Part shown: one piece after another, positions 39,101 through 40,544 of the stretch
Layout of the letters: every line of letters begins with the position of its first letter
How positions within the stretch are numbered: position 1 is the first letter of the stretch
Assembly: GCA_037127315.1 (NCBI GenBank)
Contig: JBBBDQ010001122.1
Span: forward strand, 7,440,501 to 7,504,500
Direction: 5' to 3'
DNA from: Ascarosepion bandense
Taxonomy: Eukaryota > Mollusca > Cephalopoda > Sepiida > Sepiidae
Length of the DNA stretch: 64,000 nt
The notes under the pieces: model-generated
The model's input: the letters and a program-made list of their open reading frames with translations, nothing else
Told to the model about the DNA's origin: nothing
The model's database searches: none
Translations under genes and position numbers: made by a program

Positions 39101-39133
39101 CTACATCAGACAGTAGGATATGCCTTGGGCCAT
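706..39133 (-). CDS. NELL: NELL-family secreted glycoprotein gene, seven internal exons (partial)
   Basis: Seven minus-strand exons splice in frame into about 296 residues. In order they encode the second half of a thrombospondin-N/laminin-G domain, a short coiled coil, a VWC module and the start of a second VWC-like module. This is the domain order of vertebrate NELL1/NELL2, secreted oligomeric glycoproteins that act extracellularly as signalling ligands. Recognition rests on remembered family sequence: motifs such as [27 protein letters not shown] and CPTC match conserved NELL positions. All visible junctions are AG/GT and the phases agree. Introns, from the 5' end, are about 1.6, 10.5, 5.2, 4.7, 3.4 and 12.2 kb. 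The signal-peptide exons and the EGF-like exons are not in view. Whether it is closer to NELL1 or NELL2 cannot be decided; invertebrates usually have one gene. Confidence 0.93.
837..1108 (+). repeat. tRNA-derived SINE with a variant 3' end
   Basis: The head resembles the other SINEs here: an A-box-like start near 843 and a B-box-like GAGTTTGAATTCCAG near 888. The body has ATTCACTAACG and GGGTTCTATAGC. After GGCAACTGGTCT the sequence leaves the common family consensus, so this is a different subfamily or recombinant. Confidence 0.7.
1113..2658 (-). mobile_element. Tc1-like DNA transposon with long TIRs, decayed
   Basis: A 1,546-bp element flanked by TA on both sides (1111-1112 and 2659-2660), the target of Tc1/mariner transposons. 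Inverted repeats of about 210 bp lie at 1113-1323 and 2446-2658; both begin CACTCC and continue into AAGACCACTTAAAAATCTTT. GATCAAAATTATAAGACCAG recurs at the inner TIR edges. The interior encodes a broken transposase on the minus strand. It cannot be mobile on its own. Confidence 0.9.
2073..2366 (-). pseudogene. Tc1-like transposase, N-terminal DNA-binding part (broken)
   Basis: 97 residues starting [20 protein letters not shown] and continuing [21 protein letters not shown], a typical Tc1-type helix-turn-helix paired domain. [19 protein letters not shown] follows as the second DNA-binding half. The frame then stops, and the catalytic DDE region toward 1380 is broken by stops and frameshifts. 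It sits between the TIRs of the element at 1113-2658. Confidence 0.85.
2879..3185 (-). repeat. Full-length tRNA-derived SINE with 11-bp TSD
   Basis: Read on minus it starts GGATGTGTGTTGTGGTACAA, has a B-box-like GAGTTCAAATTCCAG, a body including CAGTCTACCGCAGG, and ends GGCACTTAATTGACTG. It is flanked by the perfect direct repeat TTTTTAGAAGT at 2868-2878 and 3186-3196, showing insertion by target-primed reverse transcription. Confidence 0.9.
3223..3611. mobile_element. Tc1-derived MITE, copy 1
   Basis: 389 bp between TA dinucleotides. The right TIR reads GGCCTAATAATTATGGTCGG then TAGTG; the left TIR is its diverged complement. The interior contains GAAATTATGTATTTCATAC and AACAAAAGAACCATTCTATT, shared with copies at 10.7, 32.5, 34.5 and 39.6 kb. 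It has no coding capacity. Confidence 0.85.
3655..3735 (+). repeat. 5S rRNA-derived fragment
   Basis: TGAAGTTAAGCATCATAGAA, then CCGGGTTAGTGCTTATATGG and GGAATTCC, follow the A-box to C-box part of 5S rRNA with many changes. No 5S 5' end or terminator is visible, so this is a pseudogene or SINE head remnant. Confidence 0.6.
3770..4810 (-). pseudogene. Mariner transposase relics, two partial overlapping copies
   Basis: Two decayed mariner transposase pieces lie in tandem on the minus strand. One has the first catalytic aspartate motif [13 protein letters not shown] near 4330-4290. HTH-like stretches ([20 protein letters not shown] near 4060-3980 and a diverged one near 4690-4590) and linker stretches ([13 protein letters not shown] near 3930-3890, [16 protein letters not shown] near 4550-4500) occur twice. 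The DNA repeat offset is about 610 bp. Stops and frameshifts break every frame. The family assignment is from motifs; the element ends were not found. Confidence 0.75.
4824..4928. repeat. (AC)n-(AT)n compound microsatellite
   Basis: About nine AC units are followed by a long AT run with interruptions. Confidence 0.95.
5347..5874. other. Intronic sequence bounded by (AT)n runs
   Basis: AT microsatellites lie at about 5315-5346 and 5726-5755. TTTTAAAAGGTTCAAAAC and a later TAAACCTCTTAAAAC suggest weak inverted similarity. I recognise no gene or element. Confidence 0.4.
5875..6357. repeat. Tandem repeat, about 2.5 units of 180-200 bp
   Basis: Three units begin near 5875, 6077 and 6253 with CTAACCTTTTATTTGAGG or a variant. 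Each continues with TTGAGTTACGTGTGMTATCC and TTTCTACTGTTGATAGTCC. No coding content. Confidence 0.75.
6844..6870. repeat. (CA)n microsatellite
   Basis: About 13 CA units next to the palindromic element at 6902-7066. Confidence 0.9.
6902..7066. mobile_element. Small fold-back element with a hammerhead-like motif
   Basis: Arms of about 40 bp at 6905-6944 and 7024-7066 are inverted copies containing AATTTAAATTCGTTGGATGG and its complement. On the minus strand the left arm carries CTGATGA (6965-6959), an imperfect hairpin, GAAA (6940-6937) and the self-complementary ATGGCCAT (6937-6930). This is the arrangement of a hammerhead ribozyme core. Confidence 0.55.
7431..7671 (-). repeat. Composite 5S rRNA/tRNA-derived SINE (3'-truncated)
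   Basis: On minus, a 5S-derived head (7671-7594: TCAATGTGATATGAAGCAAC, then GTTGAGTCTGATCAGTACTT and TGCTTGGGAATACCAGATGC) runs directly into a tRNA-derived SINE (GTGCATTGTGGTGCAGTGAA, B box near 7523-7508). The element is cut after GGGTTAAATA. The same 5S-then-tRNA order recurs at 24.7, 38.1 and 42.9 kb. Confidence 0.8.
7681..8865. mobile_element. MITE interrupted by a Helitron
   Basis: The ends are inverted: AAGTTTCATTAAAAATGAGA near 7682 and TTTTTAATGAAACATGCATA near 8827. The interior AAGCACTTTTGGCTATACTT then TTAGCCATTATCAAGGATGG matches the MITE at 31.57-32.02 kb. A Helitron at 7901-8406 splits it. Confidence 0.65.
7901..8406 (-). mobile_element. Non-autonomous Helitron H1
   Basis: On minus it begins TCTAAACTTATTTATAAATG and ends with a GC-rich hairpin and GCAGTATACTGCTAG-like CTAG terminus. 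The host bases are A before TC and T after CTAG, the Helitron A/T target, with no target duplication. It carries the internal variant with GATTCTCACCAAACTTCACA. Confidence 0.85.
8866..8908. repeat. (AT)n microsatellite
   Basis: An uninterrupted AT run of about 43 bp between a MITE end and a LINE tail. Confidence 0.95.
8909..9197 (+). mobile_element. Jockey-like LINE 3' tail with duplicated 150-bp unit
   Basis: Two tandem copies of a unit containing GAGGCTCATCCCTTGTTTCC and TTGGAGTAGATAGACTAAAC are followed by the conserved LINE terminus: TGTAGCCTCCTGCACATCAG, TTGCTCGGGGTGATATGATT and an A-run. The same tail follows LINE coding sequence elsewhere in the window. Severely 5' truncated. Confidence 0.8.
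9215..10110. other. Intronic AT-rich sequence, no recognised gene
   Basis: Contains (AT)n at 9832-9851 and 9919-9934 and a T/C-rich tract near 9440-9560. No coding features seen. Confidence 0.4.
10110..10440 (+). pseudogene. Possible LINE reverse-transcriptase C-terminal remnant
   Basis: The translation includes [20 protein letters not shown], which resembles the PVVIGALGTV motif found after the RT domain in some LINEs. It is followed by a host-like repeat, CGGATCAAATATAAATTGG, whose relative lies near 26.22 kb. The assignment rests on one short motif. Confidence 0.35.
10445..10490. repeat. Short tandem repeat of ATTTTTATTATAG
   Basis: About three and a half copies of a 13-14-bp unit. Confidence 0.8.
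10630..10675. repeat. (AT)n microsatellite
   Basis: AT run immediately before the Tc1-MITE at 10679. Confidence 0.95.
10679..11046 (+). mobile_element. Tc1-derived MITE copy 2, retaining transposase sequence
   Basis: The left TIR CACTACCAGCCATAATTATT follows a TA, and the interior matches copy 1. The right end stops at GGGGTGG, so the last 25 bp or so of TIR are missing. Its middle is not the usual filler but a coding piece at 10824-10919. Confidence 0.85.
10824..10919 (+). pseudogene. Tc1-like transposase fragment inside the MITE
   Basis: 32 codons in one frame give [20 protein letters not shown] followed by [12 protein letters not shown]. This is the AARKPLL...R..WA.EH..W motif just before the second catalytic region of Tc1 transposases. 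The flanks align with the filler-bearing MITE copies. It links this MITE family to a Tc1-like master element. Confidence 0.85.
11047..11110 (-). ncRNA. Hammerhead-ribozyme-like motif (candidate)
   Basis: On minus: CTGAAGA (11104-11098), a stem II hairpin with GACCTC and GAGGTT around a GGAAA loop, GAAA (11079-11076), then GTAC-TTGA-GTAC as stem III and TT at the expected cleavage position. Stems II and III are perfect or nearly so. The stem I strands pair poorly, so activity is doubtful. Confidence 0.45.
11111..11920. other. Intronic sequence, no recognised gene
   Basis: AT-rich, with a short (AT)n near 11488. The plus open frame at 11468-11668 shows no domain or codon signal. Confidence 0.4.
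11921..12750 (-). repeat. Tandem repeat of about 115 bp with Penelope-like motif, split by a SINE
   Basis: Units start near 11921, 12037, 12150, 12563 and 12689 with TTGTTTTTATCC-like sequence. On minus each contains CTGAGGAAGGCTGCAGAACA and GCTGAAATGTT, the CTGARGA...GAAA pattern of Penelope terminal repeats. A SINE at 12270-12562 interrupts unit 3. Confidence 0.75.
12270..12562 (+). repeat. tRNA-derived SINE with 11-bp TSD
   Basis: 293 bp from GATGTGTGTTGTGGTGCATT to TTAACTGACTGG, with a B-box-like GAGTTCGAATACCAGCC. Perfect direct repeats CTTTCATCTTT lie at 12259-12269 and 12563-12573. One of the best-preserved copies here. Confidence 0.92.
13004..13094 (-). CDS. NELL: NELL exon F (VWC domain, second half)
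   Basis: 91 nt, phase 0 in and phase 1 out. The peptide [20 protein letters not shown] continues to DCCKPESD. The cysteine pattern C-x4-C, C-x4-C and a final CC is that of the second half of a VWC module; the family equivalent has GTIQCETLICPNPDCP and CCKEC. The first three residues, NAT, form a second N-glycosylation sequon. The acceptor is TTTTTTTCAG and the donor GTAAGTG. Confidence 0.92.
13180..13433. repeat. Dispersed repeat, LTR-like, first copy
   Basis: Contains GACAGAACTTACAACACAGA, then CTTTACTTAAATAGACCATT, ending GCTACTCTACAACA. The same order recurs at 13838-14025. On minus the end reads TGTTGTAGAG, as an LTR could, but no TSD or left border was found. Confidence 0.5.
13434..13680 (+). 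pseudogene. RTE-like LINE ORF C-terminal fragment
   Basis: Broken frames read [19 protein letters not shown] and later [20 protein letters not shown], matching the conserved tail after the RT domain of the RTE-like LINEs elsewhere in the window ([18 protein letters not shown]). Frameshifted. Confidence 0.65.
13778..13822. repeat. (GATA)n microsatellite
   Basis: About ten GATA units. Confidence 0.95.
13838..14025. repeat. Dispersed repeat, LTR-like, second copy
   Basis: Second copy of the repeat at 13259-13433, about 80-85% similar by eye, ending GCCACTCTACAACA. Confidence 0.55.
14332..14665 (-). pseudogene. RTE-like LINE ORF C-terminal fragment
   Basis: Minus frame [20 protein letters not shown] continues [20 protein letters not shown] and [19 protein letters not shown]. 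This segment follows the RT domain in the RTE-like LINEs at 26.8, 35.6, 36.5 and 59.4 kb. It is 5' and 3' truncated. Confidence 0.8.
14666..15085. other. Intronic sequence, no recognised gene
   Basis: Includes a short GC-richer stretch near 14740-14830 with CAGCAG/CTGC motifs. Nothing identifiable. Confidence 0.4.
15086..16130 (-). mobile_element. Jockey-like LINE, 5'-truncated C-terminal third
   Basis: On minus the decayed coding end reads [14 protein letters not shown] sequence near 16110, then [28 protein letters not shown] (15840-15810), [38 protein letters not shown] and [20 protein letters not shown]. After the stop come an untranslated region and the conserved terminus ending in GGGTGAAGTGATT and an A-run (15120-15086). 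A second copy of the final coding piece appears near 15360-15440, suggesting tandem duplication of the tail. Dead by frameshifts. Confidence 0.85.
16474..16602 (-). CDS. NELL: NELL exon E (end of coiled coil, start of VWC domain)
   Basis: 129 nt, exactly 43 codons, phase 0 at both ends. [14 protein letters not shown] closes the coiled coil, and [19 protein letters not shown] then CTICICK open a von Willebrand C module. The order matches NELL, where AEQRMNRLDQC precedes a VWC. HNGT is an N-glycosylation sequon. The acceptor is TCCTTTTTAG and the donor GTAAGT. Confidence 0.92.
16880..16950. repeat. (CA)n-rich tract
   Basis: Interrupted CA repeats with CATACA variants. Confidence 0.9.
17121..17162 (+). 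promoter_or_regulatory. CCAAT and TATA motifs upstream of the satellite
   Basis: AACCAATCAGG (CCAAT at 17121-17125) and TGTATAAAAGG (TATAAAA at 17156-17162) are about 30 bp apart, the layout of a Pol II core promoter. They lie about 210 bp before the 90-bp array in a segment that could be an LTR-like 5' region. No transcript evidence; it could also be chance. Confidence 0.4.
17371..18990. repeat. 90-bp satellite, exactly 18 units
   Basis: Eighteen contiguous units of exactly 90 bp with no indel, each starting CTTTGTGAYCATYATGGACT and ending ACTGATCCCTGA. Every unit holds a 7-bp stem hairpin, ATTGATT-ctctattat-AATCAAT. Variants define types: ATTCGGGAGA with ATACATAAAA (units 6, 9, 11, 15), ATTCGAGAGA with ATACATAAAC (7, 8, 10, 12, 13, 16), and ATTCGGTAGA with ATAGATAAAC near the edges (2, 3, 17). 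All lie in the NELL intron between exons D and E. Confidence 0.98.
19113..19260 (+). mobile_element. Diverged Penelope-like 3' tail fragment
   Basis: TTACATTGCATTTAAATATA, then GTGTGATGTCATAGAACCGC and TTTAGTAACTC, align with the 3' tail at 31,118-31,240 (TTACATTGCTTTTGACTAGA, GTGTGACGTCATAAAACCGC). About 75% similar by eye. Confidence 0.65.
19261..20816. other. Intronic sequence with local duplications, no gene recognised
   Basis: At 19,420-19,465 TATTTAAGTAGATATTCTGT resembles 17,000-17,035, so related sequence flanks the 90-bp array. At 19,560-19,790 there is a GC-richer stretch with repeated GGGAACTCTCTG/GGGAACTGTCTG. At 19,900-20,090 a unit of about 110 bp with ACTTCCAATC and ATGACATCAA occurs twice. 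At 20,345-20,420 GTCTATGCACTTATGGTCTG recurs. The open frames are not convincing. Confidence 0.5.
20817..21111. mobile_element. Solo LTR, copy 1
   Basis: 295 bp starting TGTTATGTCGTGAG and ending GCGTCCCAACA, so bounded by TGTT...AACA. It is flanked by the perfect 5-bp direct repeat CCATG (20812-20816 and 21112-21116). No internal retroelement sequence is adjacent, which fits LTR-LTR recombination. A second copy is at 41,039-41,254. The family is unknown. Confidence 0.92.
21304..21386 (-). CDS. NELL: NELL exon D (CPTC motif and coiled coil)
   Basis: 83 nt, phase 1 in and phase 0 out. It encodes N-CPTC followed by [20 protein letters not shown] and KK. CPTC is the conserved NELL motif between the laminin-G domain and the coiled coil. 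The heptad spacing of L, M, M, I and L fits the coiled coil that oligomerises NELL proteins. The acceptor ends TTTTGTAG and the donor is GTAAGTG. Confidence 0.9.
21585..21838. repeat. SINE head joined to an inverted SINE tail
   Basis: A plus-strand SINE 5' part (21585-21660, with GAGTTTGAATTCCAGTTG) abuts a minus-strand SINE 3' part (21661-21838). The tail belongs to the inverted composite described at 21661-22271. Confidence 0.8.
21839..21960 (-). repeat. Hairpin linker between two SINE units
   Basis: Contains GGGGGATCAGTTTATTACTT and CCGATCCTCCACT, a near palindrome. The same linker, better preserved, lies at 27,375-27,490 between the same two SINE parts. Confidence 0.7.
21961..22271 (-). 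repeat. tRNA-derived SINE
   Basis: Minus-strand copy with all body blocks: GGGTTAAATAATAG, AACCCAATCTGTAC on plus, CAGAAAGCAATGGC-like and a terminal GGCACTTAACTGACTGACTG. Forms one half of a SINE-linker-SINE composite. Confidence 0.85.
22279..22822 (+). repeat. SINE split by a LINE tail insertion
   Basis: The SINE body 22279-22466 (ATTGCATTCACTTATACATA ... CAGTCAGTCATG-like) resumes at 22761-22822 (TCTTTCGAGACATGATCACC ... GTATGGCATGTAACTGATG). The intervening 22467-22760 is a LINE 3' end. Confidence 0.8.
22467..22760 (+). mobile_element. Jockey-like LINE 3' tail nested in a SINE
   Basis: Codes for [12 protein letters not shown] end sequence (CCTGATGGCTACAACCTCTA), then AATGCAATGTCAATACTCAT, and ends TGTAGCCCCCTGCACATCAG, CAAGGTGATACAATT plus A-run. 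Its insertion point in the SINE is visible on both sides. Confidence 0.85.
22823..23924. other. Intronic AT-rich sequence with partial inverted similarity
   Basis: ATTCATAGCATCATTATTCA near 23,045 recurs inverted as TGAATAATGATGCTATGAAT near 23,660 and again near 23,800. This suggests an old fold-back element. No coding signal. Confidence 0.4.
23925..24170 (-). repeat. Diverged SINE with alternative 3' region
   Basis: On minus: SINE-like head at 24170-24038 followed by a tail with ATAACTTGCAAGGATTGAT-like sequence. The same head-plus-tail is at 42,660-42,930, so it is a distinct subfamily. Confidence 0.6.
24250..24545 (+). mobile_element. Decayed Jockey-like LINE 3' end
   Basis: Contains CACTTCTACTCAAACAGTTT, TTTTCTCACACTTCCTGCCT and GATAGCTACAGTCTCTAAAG, the last coding segment of the LINE family, with many changes. 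Confidence 0.65.
24594..24673 (-). pseudogene. 5S rRNA-derived pseudogene, 3'-truncated
   Basis: On minus, TGGCTTACAGTCATATCACA, TTGAAACACTGGCTCTTGTA and TTAAGCAATATTGAGTCTAG follow the first two thirds of 5S rRNA. It lies head to head with the copy at 24692. Confidence 0.75.
24692..24809 (+). pseudogene. 5S rRNA-like sequence, near full length (118 bp)
   Basis: Reads GGCTTACGGCCTATCACGTT, GAATATACCGGTTCTCGCTC, GATCACTGAAGTTAAGCAAT, GTTGAGCCTAGTCAGTACTT and GGTGACGGCTTGGGAAGACC, ending GGTGCTGCAAGC. This covers all of 5S rRNA, with A-box and C-box regions recognisable and about 10-15% changes. There is no T-run terminator; the sequence continues 12 bp later into a tRNA-derived SINE, so it is most likely the head of a composite SINE and not a functional gene. 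Confidence 0.9.
24822..24982 (+). repeat. tRNA-derived SINE downstream of the 5S-like head
   Basis: GTGCGTTGTGGTGCAGTGGA, B-box-like GAGTTCGAATTCCAGTTG, ending at GGGTTAAATAACAAGG. 3' truncated at the same place as the copy at 7431. Confidence 0.85.
25435..26115 (-). mobile_element. Jockey-like LINE C-terminal coding end and 3' tail
   Basis: Minus frame: [60 protein letters not shown] and [20 protein letters not shown], then a stop, an untranslated region and the terminus TTGCTCGGGGTGAAATGATT plus A-run (25470-25440). LINE similarity ends near 25,975. Upstream residues of the same open frame (to 26115) are unrelated sequence fused by insertion. Confidence 0.85.
26589..26661 (-). CDS. NELL: NELL exon C (end of laminin-G/TSPN domain)
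   Basis: 73 nt, phase 0 in and phase 1 out. The peptide is [20 protein letters not shown] followed by DQDT, matching the NELL segment with MQDVQLLV and GFIAQCPD. The acceptor is TTTCTTTTTCAG and the donor GTAAGT. The remaining A joins AC of the next exon to give asparagine. Too short to show up as an open frame of its own. Confidence 0.92.
26770..27155 (+). pseudogene. RTE-like LINE ORF C-terminal end
   Basis: Opens [20 protein letters not shown], then [20 protein letters not shown] in a shifted frame, and ends [21 protein letters not shown] sequence. A similar end is at 59,410-59,650. Frameshifts separate the blocks. Confidence 0.8.
27172..27660 (+). repeat. SINE-linker-SINE composite, copy 2
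   Basis: SINE tail 27172-27374 (to GGCACTTAACTGACTGACTG), a 115-bp linker holding AGTGGGGGATC and GATCCCCCACT as inverted ends of a 51-bp hairpin, then a second SINE body 27491-27657 starting TCTCTTCTCCCTCTAGCTAT. The same three-part order is inverted at 22271-21661. Confidence 0.85.
27670..27967 (+). repeat. tRNA-derived SINE
   Basis: GTGTGTTGTAGTGCAGTGGA, B-box-like GAGTTCAAATTCCG, body blocks intact, ends GTATGGTCCTTAACTGGC. A short deletion removes part of the CATGATCGCC block. Confidence 0.85.
28152..29010. mobile_element. hAT-like MITE, copy 1
   Basis: 859 bp bounded by CAGCCTTTGAGATTT and AAATCTCAAAGGCTG. The interior matches the copy at 45,599-46,454 throughout, for example CGAGAGCGAGGGAAAATTTA and TTTGACTACAACCTCCATCT. 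Its TSD is hidden because it inserted in an AT microsatellite. No transposase sequence seen. Confidence 0.9.
29011..29060. repeat. (AT)n microsatellite
   Basis: AT run exactly between the hAT-like MITE end and the Penelope-like element. Confidence 0.95.
29760..30838 (+). pseudogene. Penelope-like reverse transcriptase (5'-truncated, frame open)
   Basis: An open frame runs from about 29,766 through ATG 29,835 into the junction at 30,840. RT motifs in order: [12 protein letters not shown] with the motif A aspartate, [18 protein letters not shown] (motif B), VRYIDDIFV (catalytic YIDD), LPFLDVFID and TSLYRKPTS. An N-rich stretch ([13 protein letters not shown]) precedes the endonuclease. The amino-terminal part of the usual protein is missing, replaced by the inverted arm. 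The catalytic RT residues look intact. Confidence 0.92.
30839..31132 (+). pseudogene. Penelope-like GIY-YIG endonuclease, out of frame with RT
   Basis: The frame gives [16 protein letters not shown], a GIY-YIG signature with the arginine-bearing helix, then [20 protein letters not shown] and [20 protein letters not shown], as in Penelope endonucleases. A 19-bp deletion just before it, compared with the left arm, removes a cysteine-containing CPFRDC segment and shifts frame relative to the RT. The left arm keeps that segment but has other changes. Confidence 0.9.
31565..32015. mobile_element. MITE with about 45-bp TIRs
   Basis: Left end TTTTGGGTAACAATCTCTCT, TTTATACAGGTTTCATTAAA; right end TTTAATGAAACCTCTATAAA, AGAGAGATTGTTGCCCAAAT. 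It is related to the interrupted element at 7681-8865. No coding sequence. TSD unclear because of AT-rich flanks. Confidence 0.75.
32362..32398. repeat. (AT)n microsatellite
   Basis: AT run; another lies at 32517-32548. The open frames with YIYIYI around here are products of these runs. Confidence 0.95.
32549..33074 (-). mobile_element. Tc1-derived MITE, copy 3
   Basis: TIRs ACTACCAGCCATAATTATTA and TTATGGCTGGTAG lie within AT microsatellites. The orientation is opposite to the copy at 39.6 kb. It carries one unit of that copy's 144-bp minisatellite in reverse (GCGACAATTTACCCATCGCA). Confidence 0.85.
33075..34437. repeat. TATG/TATA-rich tract split by a Helitron
   Basis: Long irregular array of TATG, TATA and TGTA units at 33075-33369 and 34062-34437. 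Helitron H2 occupies the middle. The numerous Y/I/C/M open frames on both strands are artefacts. Confidence 0.95.
33370..34061 (+). mobile_element. Non-autonomous Helitron H2
   Basis: 692 bp, TCTAAACTTATTTATAGAAG to the hairpin CCCGAGCAACATCGGG and GCTATACTGCTAG. Host A before and T after. It carries the extra internal block with GTATAATTGTATTTCTTAGT and TTTGATATCGATAGGAGG, shared with H3 and partly H6. Confidence 0.92.
34455..34636. mobile_element. Tc1-derived MITE, copy 4 (left-truncated)
   Basis: Interior (AGTAATAATAACAAAAGAAA) and right TIR (TTTTGGCAGGTAGTG before TA) of the family; the left half is deleted. Confidence 0.75.
34638..35510. other. Unassigned sequence with (CACTTT)n
   Basis: A CACTTT/TACTTT microsatellite lies at about 35,138-35,205. 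Open frame 34,696-34,938 has no recognised domain. AGATCTGAAGAGATTAGATC and neighbouring repeated AGATCAG words suggest a decayed LTR or repeat, unproven. Confidence 0.4.
35515..35915 (-). pseudogene. RTE-like LINE ORF C-terminal fragment
   Basis: Minus frame [60 protein letters not shown]. This is the conserved tail after the RTE reverse transcriptase; flanking parts are frameshifted. Confidence 0.85.
36085..37110 (+). pseudogene. RTE-like LINE ORF, late RT to C-terminus, split by a SINE
   Basis: Decayed coding sequence with [24 protein letters not shown] thumb region, then FYRRMLRMP (near 36,510) before the SINE at 36,566-36,873. [20 protein letters not shown] resumes at 36,884. Two stretches of the same ORF on either side prove the insertion. 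Lies in the NELL intron just downstream of exon B. Confidence 0.85.
36566..36873 (+). repeat. tRNA-derived SINE nested in an RTE fragment
   Basis: GATGTGCATTGTGGTGCAGT, B-box-like AAGTTCGAATTCCAGTTG, ends GGCACTTAACTGACTGACTG. All body blocks present. Confidence 0.9.
37121..37391 (-). CDS. NELL: NELL exon B (laminin-G/TSPN domain, C-terminal part)
   Basis: 271 nt: one base completing the split arginine, then 90 codons, leaving in phase 0 before GTGAGT. The peptide includes [40 protein letters not shown] and [13 protein letters not shown], the most conserved block of the NELL N-terminal domain. The cysteine in VDCEQ matches the family cysteine. A longer open frame continues on both sides, but those flanks are intron: a T-rich acceptor tract upstream and the GTGAGT donor downstream. 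This is the strongest evidence for the gene. Confidence 0.96.
37463..37740 (+). repeat. tRNA-derived SINE ending in a LINE-like terminus
   Basis: AAGTGTGTTGTGGTGCAATG to CAGTCAGTCATGTC, then directly GGGTGAAATGATTAAAAAA, which is the end of the Jockey-like LINE tail. Either a LINE tail fragment inserted here or the SINE uses that terminus. Confidence 0.8.
38083..38472 (+). repeat. Composite 5S rRNA/tRNA SINE
   Basis: A 5S-derived part at 38083-38160 (GGGATCACTAATCAAGGTAT, GCTTGATGTTACCTGACTGG, GGGAATTGTTGTAGGTC) runs directly into a SINE head GATGTGTGCGGTGGTGCTGT. The SINE body runs to GTGCTTAACTGACTC at 38,472. This copy has both halves nearly complete. Confidence 0.8.
38473..38982. other. 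Intron A-B sequence, no recognised element
   Basis: AT-rich; GGTTTGGTCAAAGGTTTGGT is a small local duplication. The reverse of 38,960-38,982 contains the GTACGT donor of exon A. Confidence 0.4.
38983..39133 (-). CDS. NELL: NELL exon A (laminin-G/TSPN domain, middle part)
   Basis: 151 nt. It enters with two bases that complete a split codon and leaves in phase 2. The peptide begins [16 protein letters not shown] and contains [18 protein letters not shown], matching the NELL stretch where TPRSIKAS leads into TILVTLKQ and NSGVILS. The acceptor is a long T run ending GCAG and the donor is GTACGTAAG. It joins exon B to recreate the I-T-R-I-L-E-I-E strand of the domain. The upstream exon, which must end with one extra base, was not found between 39.1 and 64 kb. 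Confidence 0.9.
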
Positions 39134-39239
39134 CTGCAAAAAAAAAAAACATTATGTTATTTTGGCATTGTGAGTCATGGAGCCCTTTCTAACATGAATG
39201 GAATGCATTTTGATTTTCTAAAACAATGATTTAAAATAC

Positions 39240-39505
39240 TCATAAGCCTGCAATTTATCCATACTTTGAATGTTGCTGCCACATCTGATCTGGTGCTCCT
39301 GTTATATATTTGGAGATTCTTGATAAAATCCAAAAAAGAATGTGCAGTTTTATTGGTCCAGACATGGCATATCAACTCCAGTTCCTTTACCAATGCTAAG
39401 AAGTTTATAGTTTTCCTCTGCCTTTTCTATAAATACTCTCATGGTAATCATTCTGATGAAATTTGCTCTAGGATTCCTAGACTTTATGAATTTTTTTAAA
39501 GCACA
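39240..39505 (+). pseudogene. Jockey-like LINE C-terminal fragment
   Basis: Decayed translation resembles CCHIWSGAP, LDKIQKRMCSFIGPDMA, FYKYSHGNHSDE, the end of the LINE ORF. It lies just upstream of NELL exon A, so no host exon overlaps it. Confidence 0.75.
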
Positions 39506-39560
39506 TTACTAGACTGGTGCCAAGGTCTTATTAATTTAACACTTGAAATGGAGAGATGTA

Positions 39561-40522
39561 CACTACCGGCCATAATTATTAAGCCACCCTAATTTTTTTT
39601 TAAAGAAATGATGTATTTCATACTATTTTGAATAATTCTAAATAAAAAAATAGAATGGTTCTTTTGTTATTATTAATTTGCAAATTTTACAAGGCAAGGA
39701 AGCAAAGATGAACTTGTCTGAATCCCCCTAAATTTTCTTCATTCTTTCATAGATGAAACTGCAACACAGGTAATTATTAAAAATTTATAAATTCATTTGA
39801 TGCACATGTTATTGTGCAGTATTAACAAAAGAACCATTCTATTGTCATTTACAATGATTCACTTGGCAATAAATACTGAAAAATAGTATGAAATACATAG
39901 TTTCAATCTACAGGATGCGATGGGTAAATTGTCGCTATTTGCCTTGTAAAATTCTGCAAAGTAATAACAACAAAAGAACCATTCTATTGTCATTTACAAT
40001 TATTCACTTGGCAATAAATACTGAAAAATAGTATGAAATACATAGTTTCAATCTACAGGGTGCGATGGGTAAATTGTCGCTATTTGCCTTGTAAAATTCT
40101 GCAAAGTAATAACAACAAAAGAACCATTCTATTGTCATTTACAATTATTCACTTGGCAATAAATACTAAAAATAGTATGAAATACATAGTTTCAATCTAC
40201 AGGGTGCGATGGGTAAATAGTCGCTATTTGCCTTGTAAAATTCTGCAAAGTAATAACAACAAAAGAACCATTCTATTGTCATTTACAATTATTCACTTGG
40301 CAATAAATACTAAAAATAGTATGAAATACATAGTTTCAATCTACAGGGTGCGATGGGTAAATAGTCGCTATTTGCCTTGTAAAATTCTGCAAAGTAATAA
40401 CAACAAAAGAACCATTCTATTGCCATTTACAATTATTCACTTGGCAATAAATACTAAAAATATTATGAAATACATCATTTTTTTTAAACACAGGGGTGGC
40501 CTAATAATTATAGTCGGTAGTG
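39561..40522 (+). mobile_element. Tc1-derived MITE, copy 5, expanded by a minisatellite
   Basis: 962 bp between TA dinucleotides; TIRs CACTACCGGCCATAATTATT and TAATTATAGTCGGTAGTG. The outer parts match copy 1. The centre contains four units of 144-145 bp starting at 39,901, 40,046, 40,190 and 40,334. Confidence 0.9.
39901..40478. repeat. 144-145-bp minisatellite inside the MITE (4 units)
   Basis: Each unit reads TTTCAATCTACAGGGTGCGA, TGGGTAAATTGTCGCTATTT, then MITE interior to GTATGAAATACATAG. Three of the four periods are multiples of three, which keeps an accidental open frame (40,033-40,662) going. Confidence 0.95.
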
Positions 40523-40544
40523 TAACAGTAAGTTTTATGTTGAC

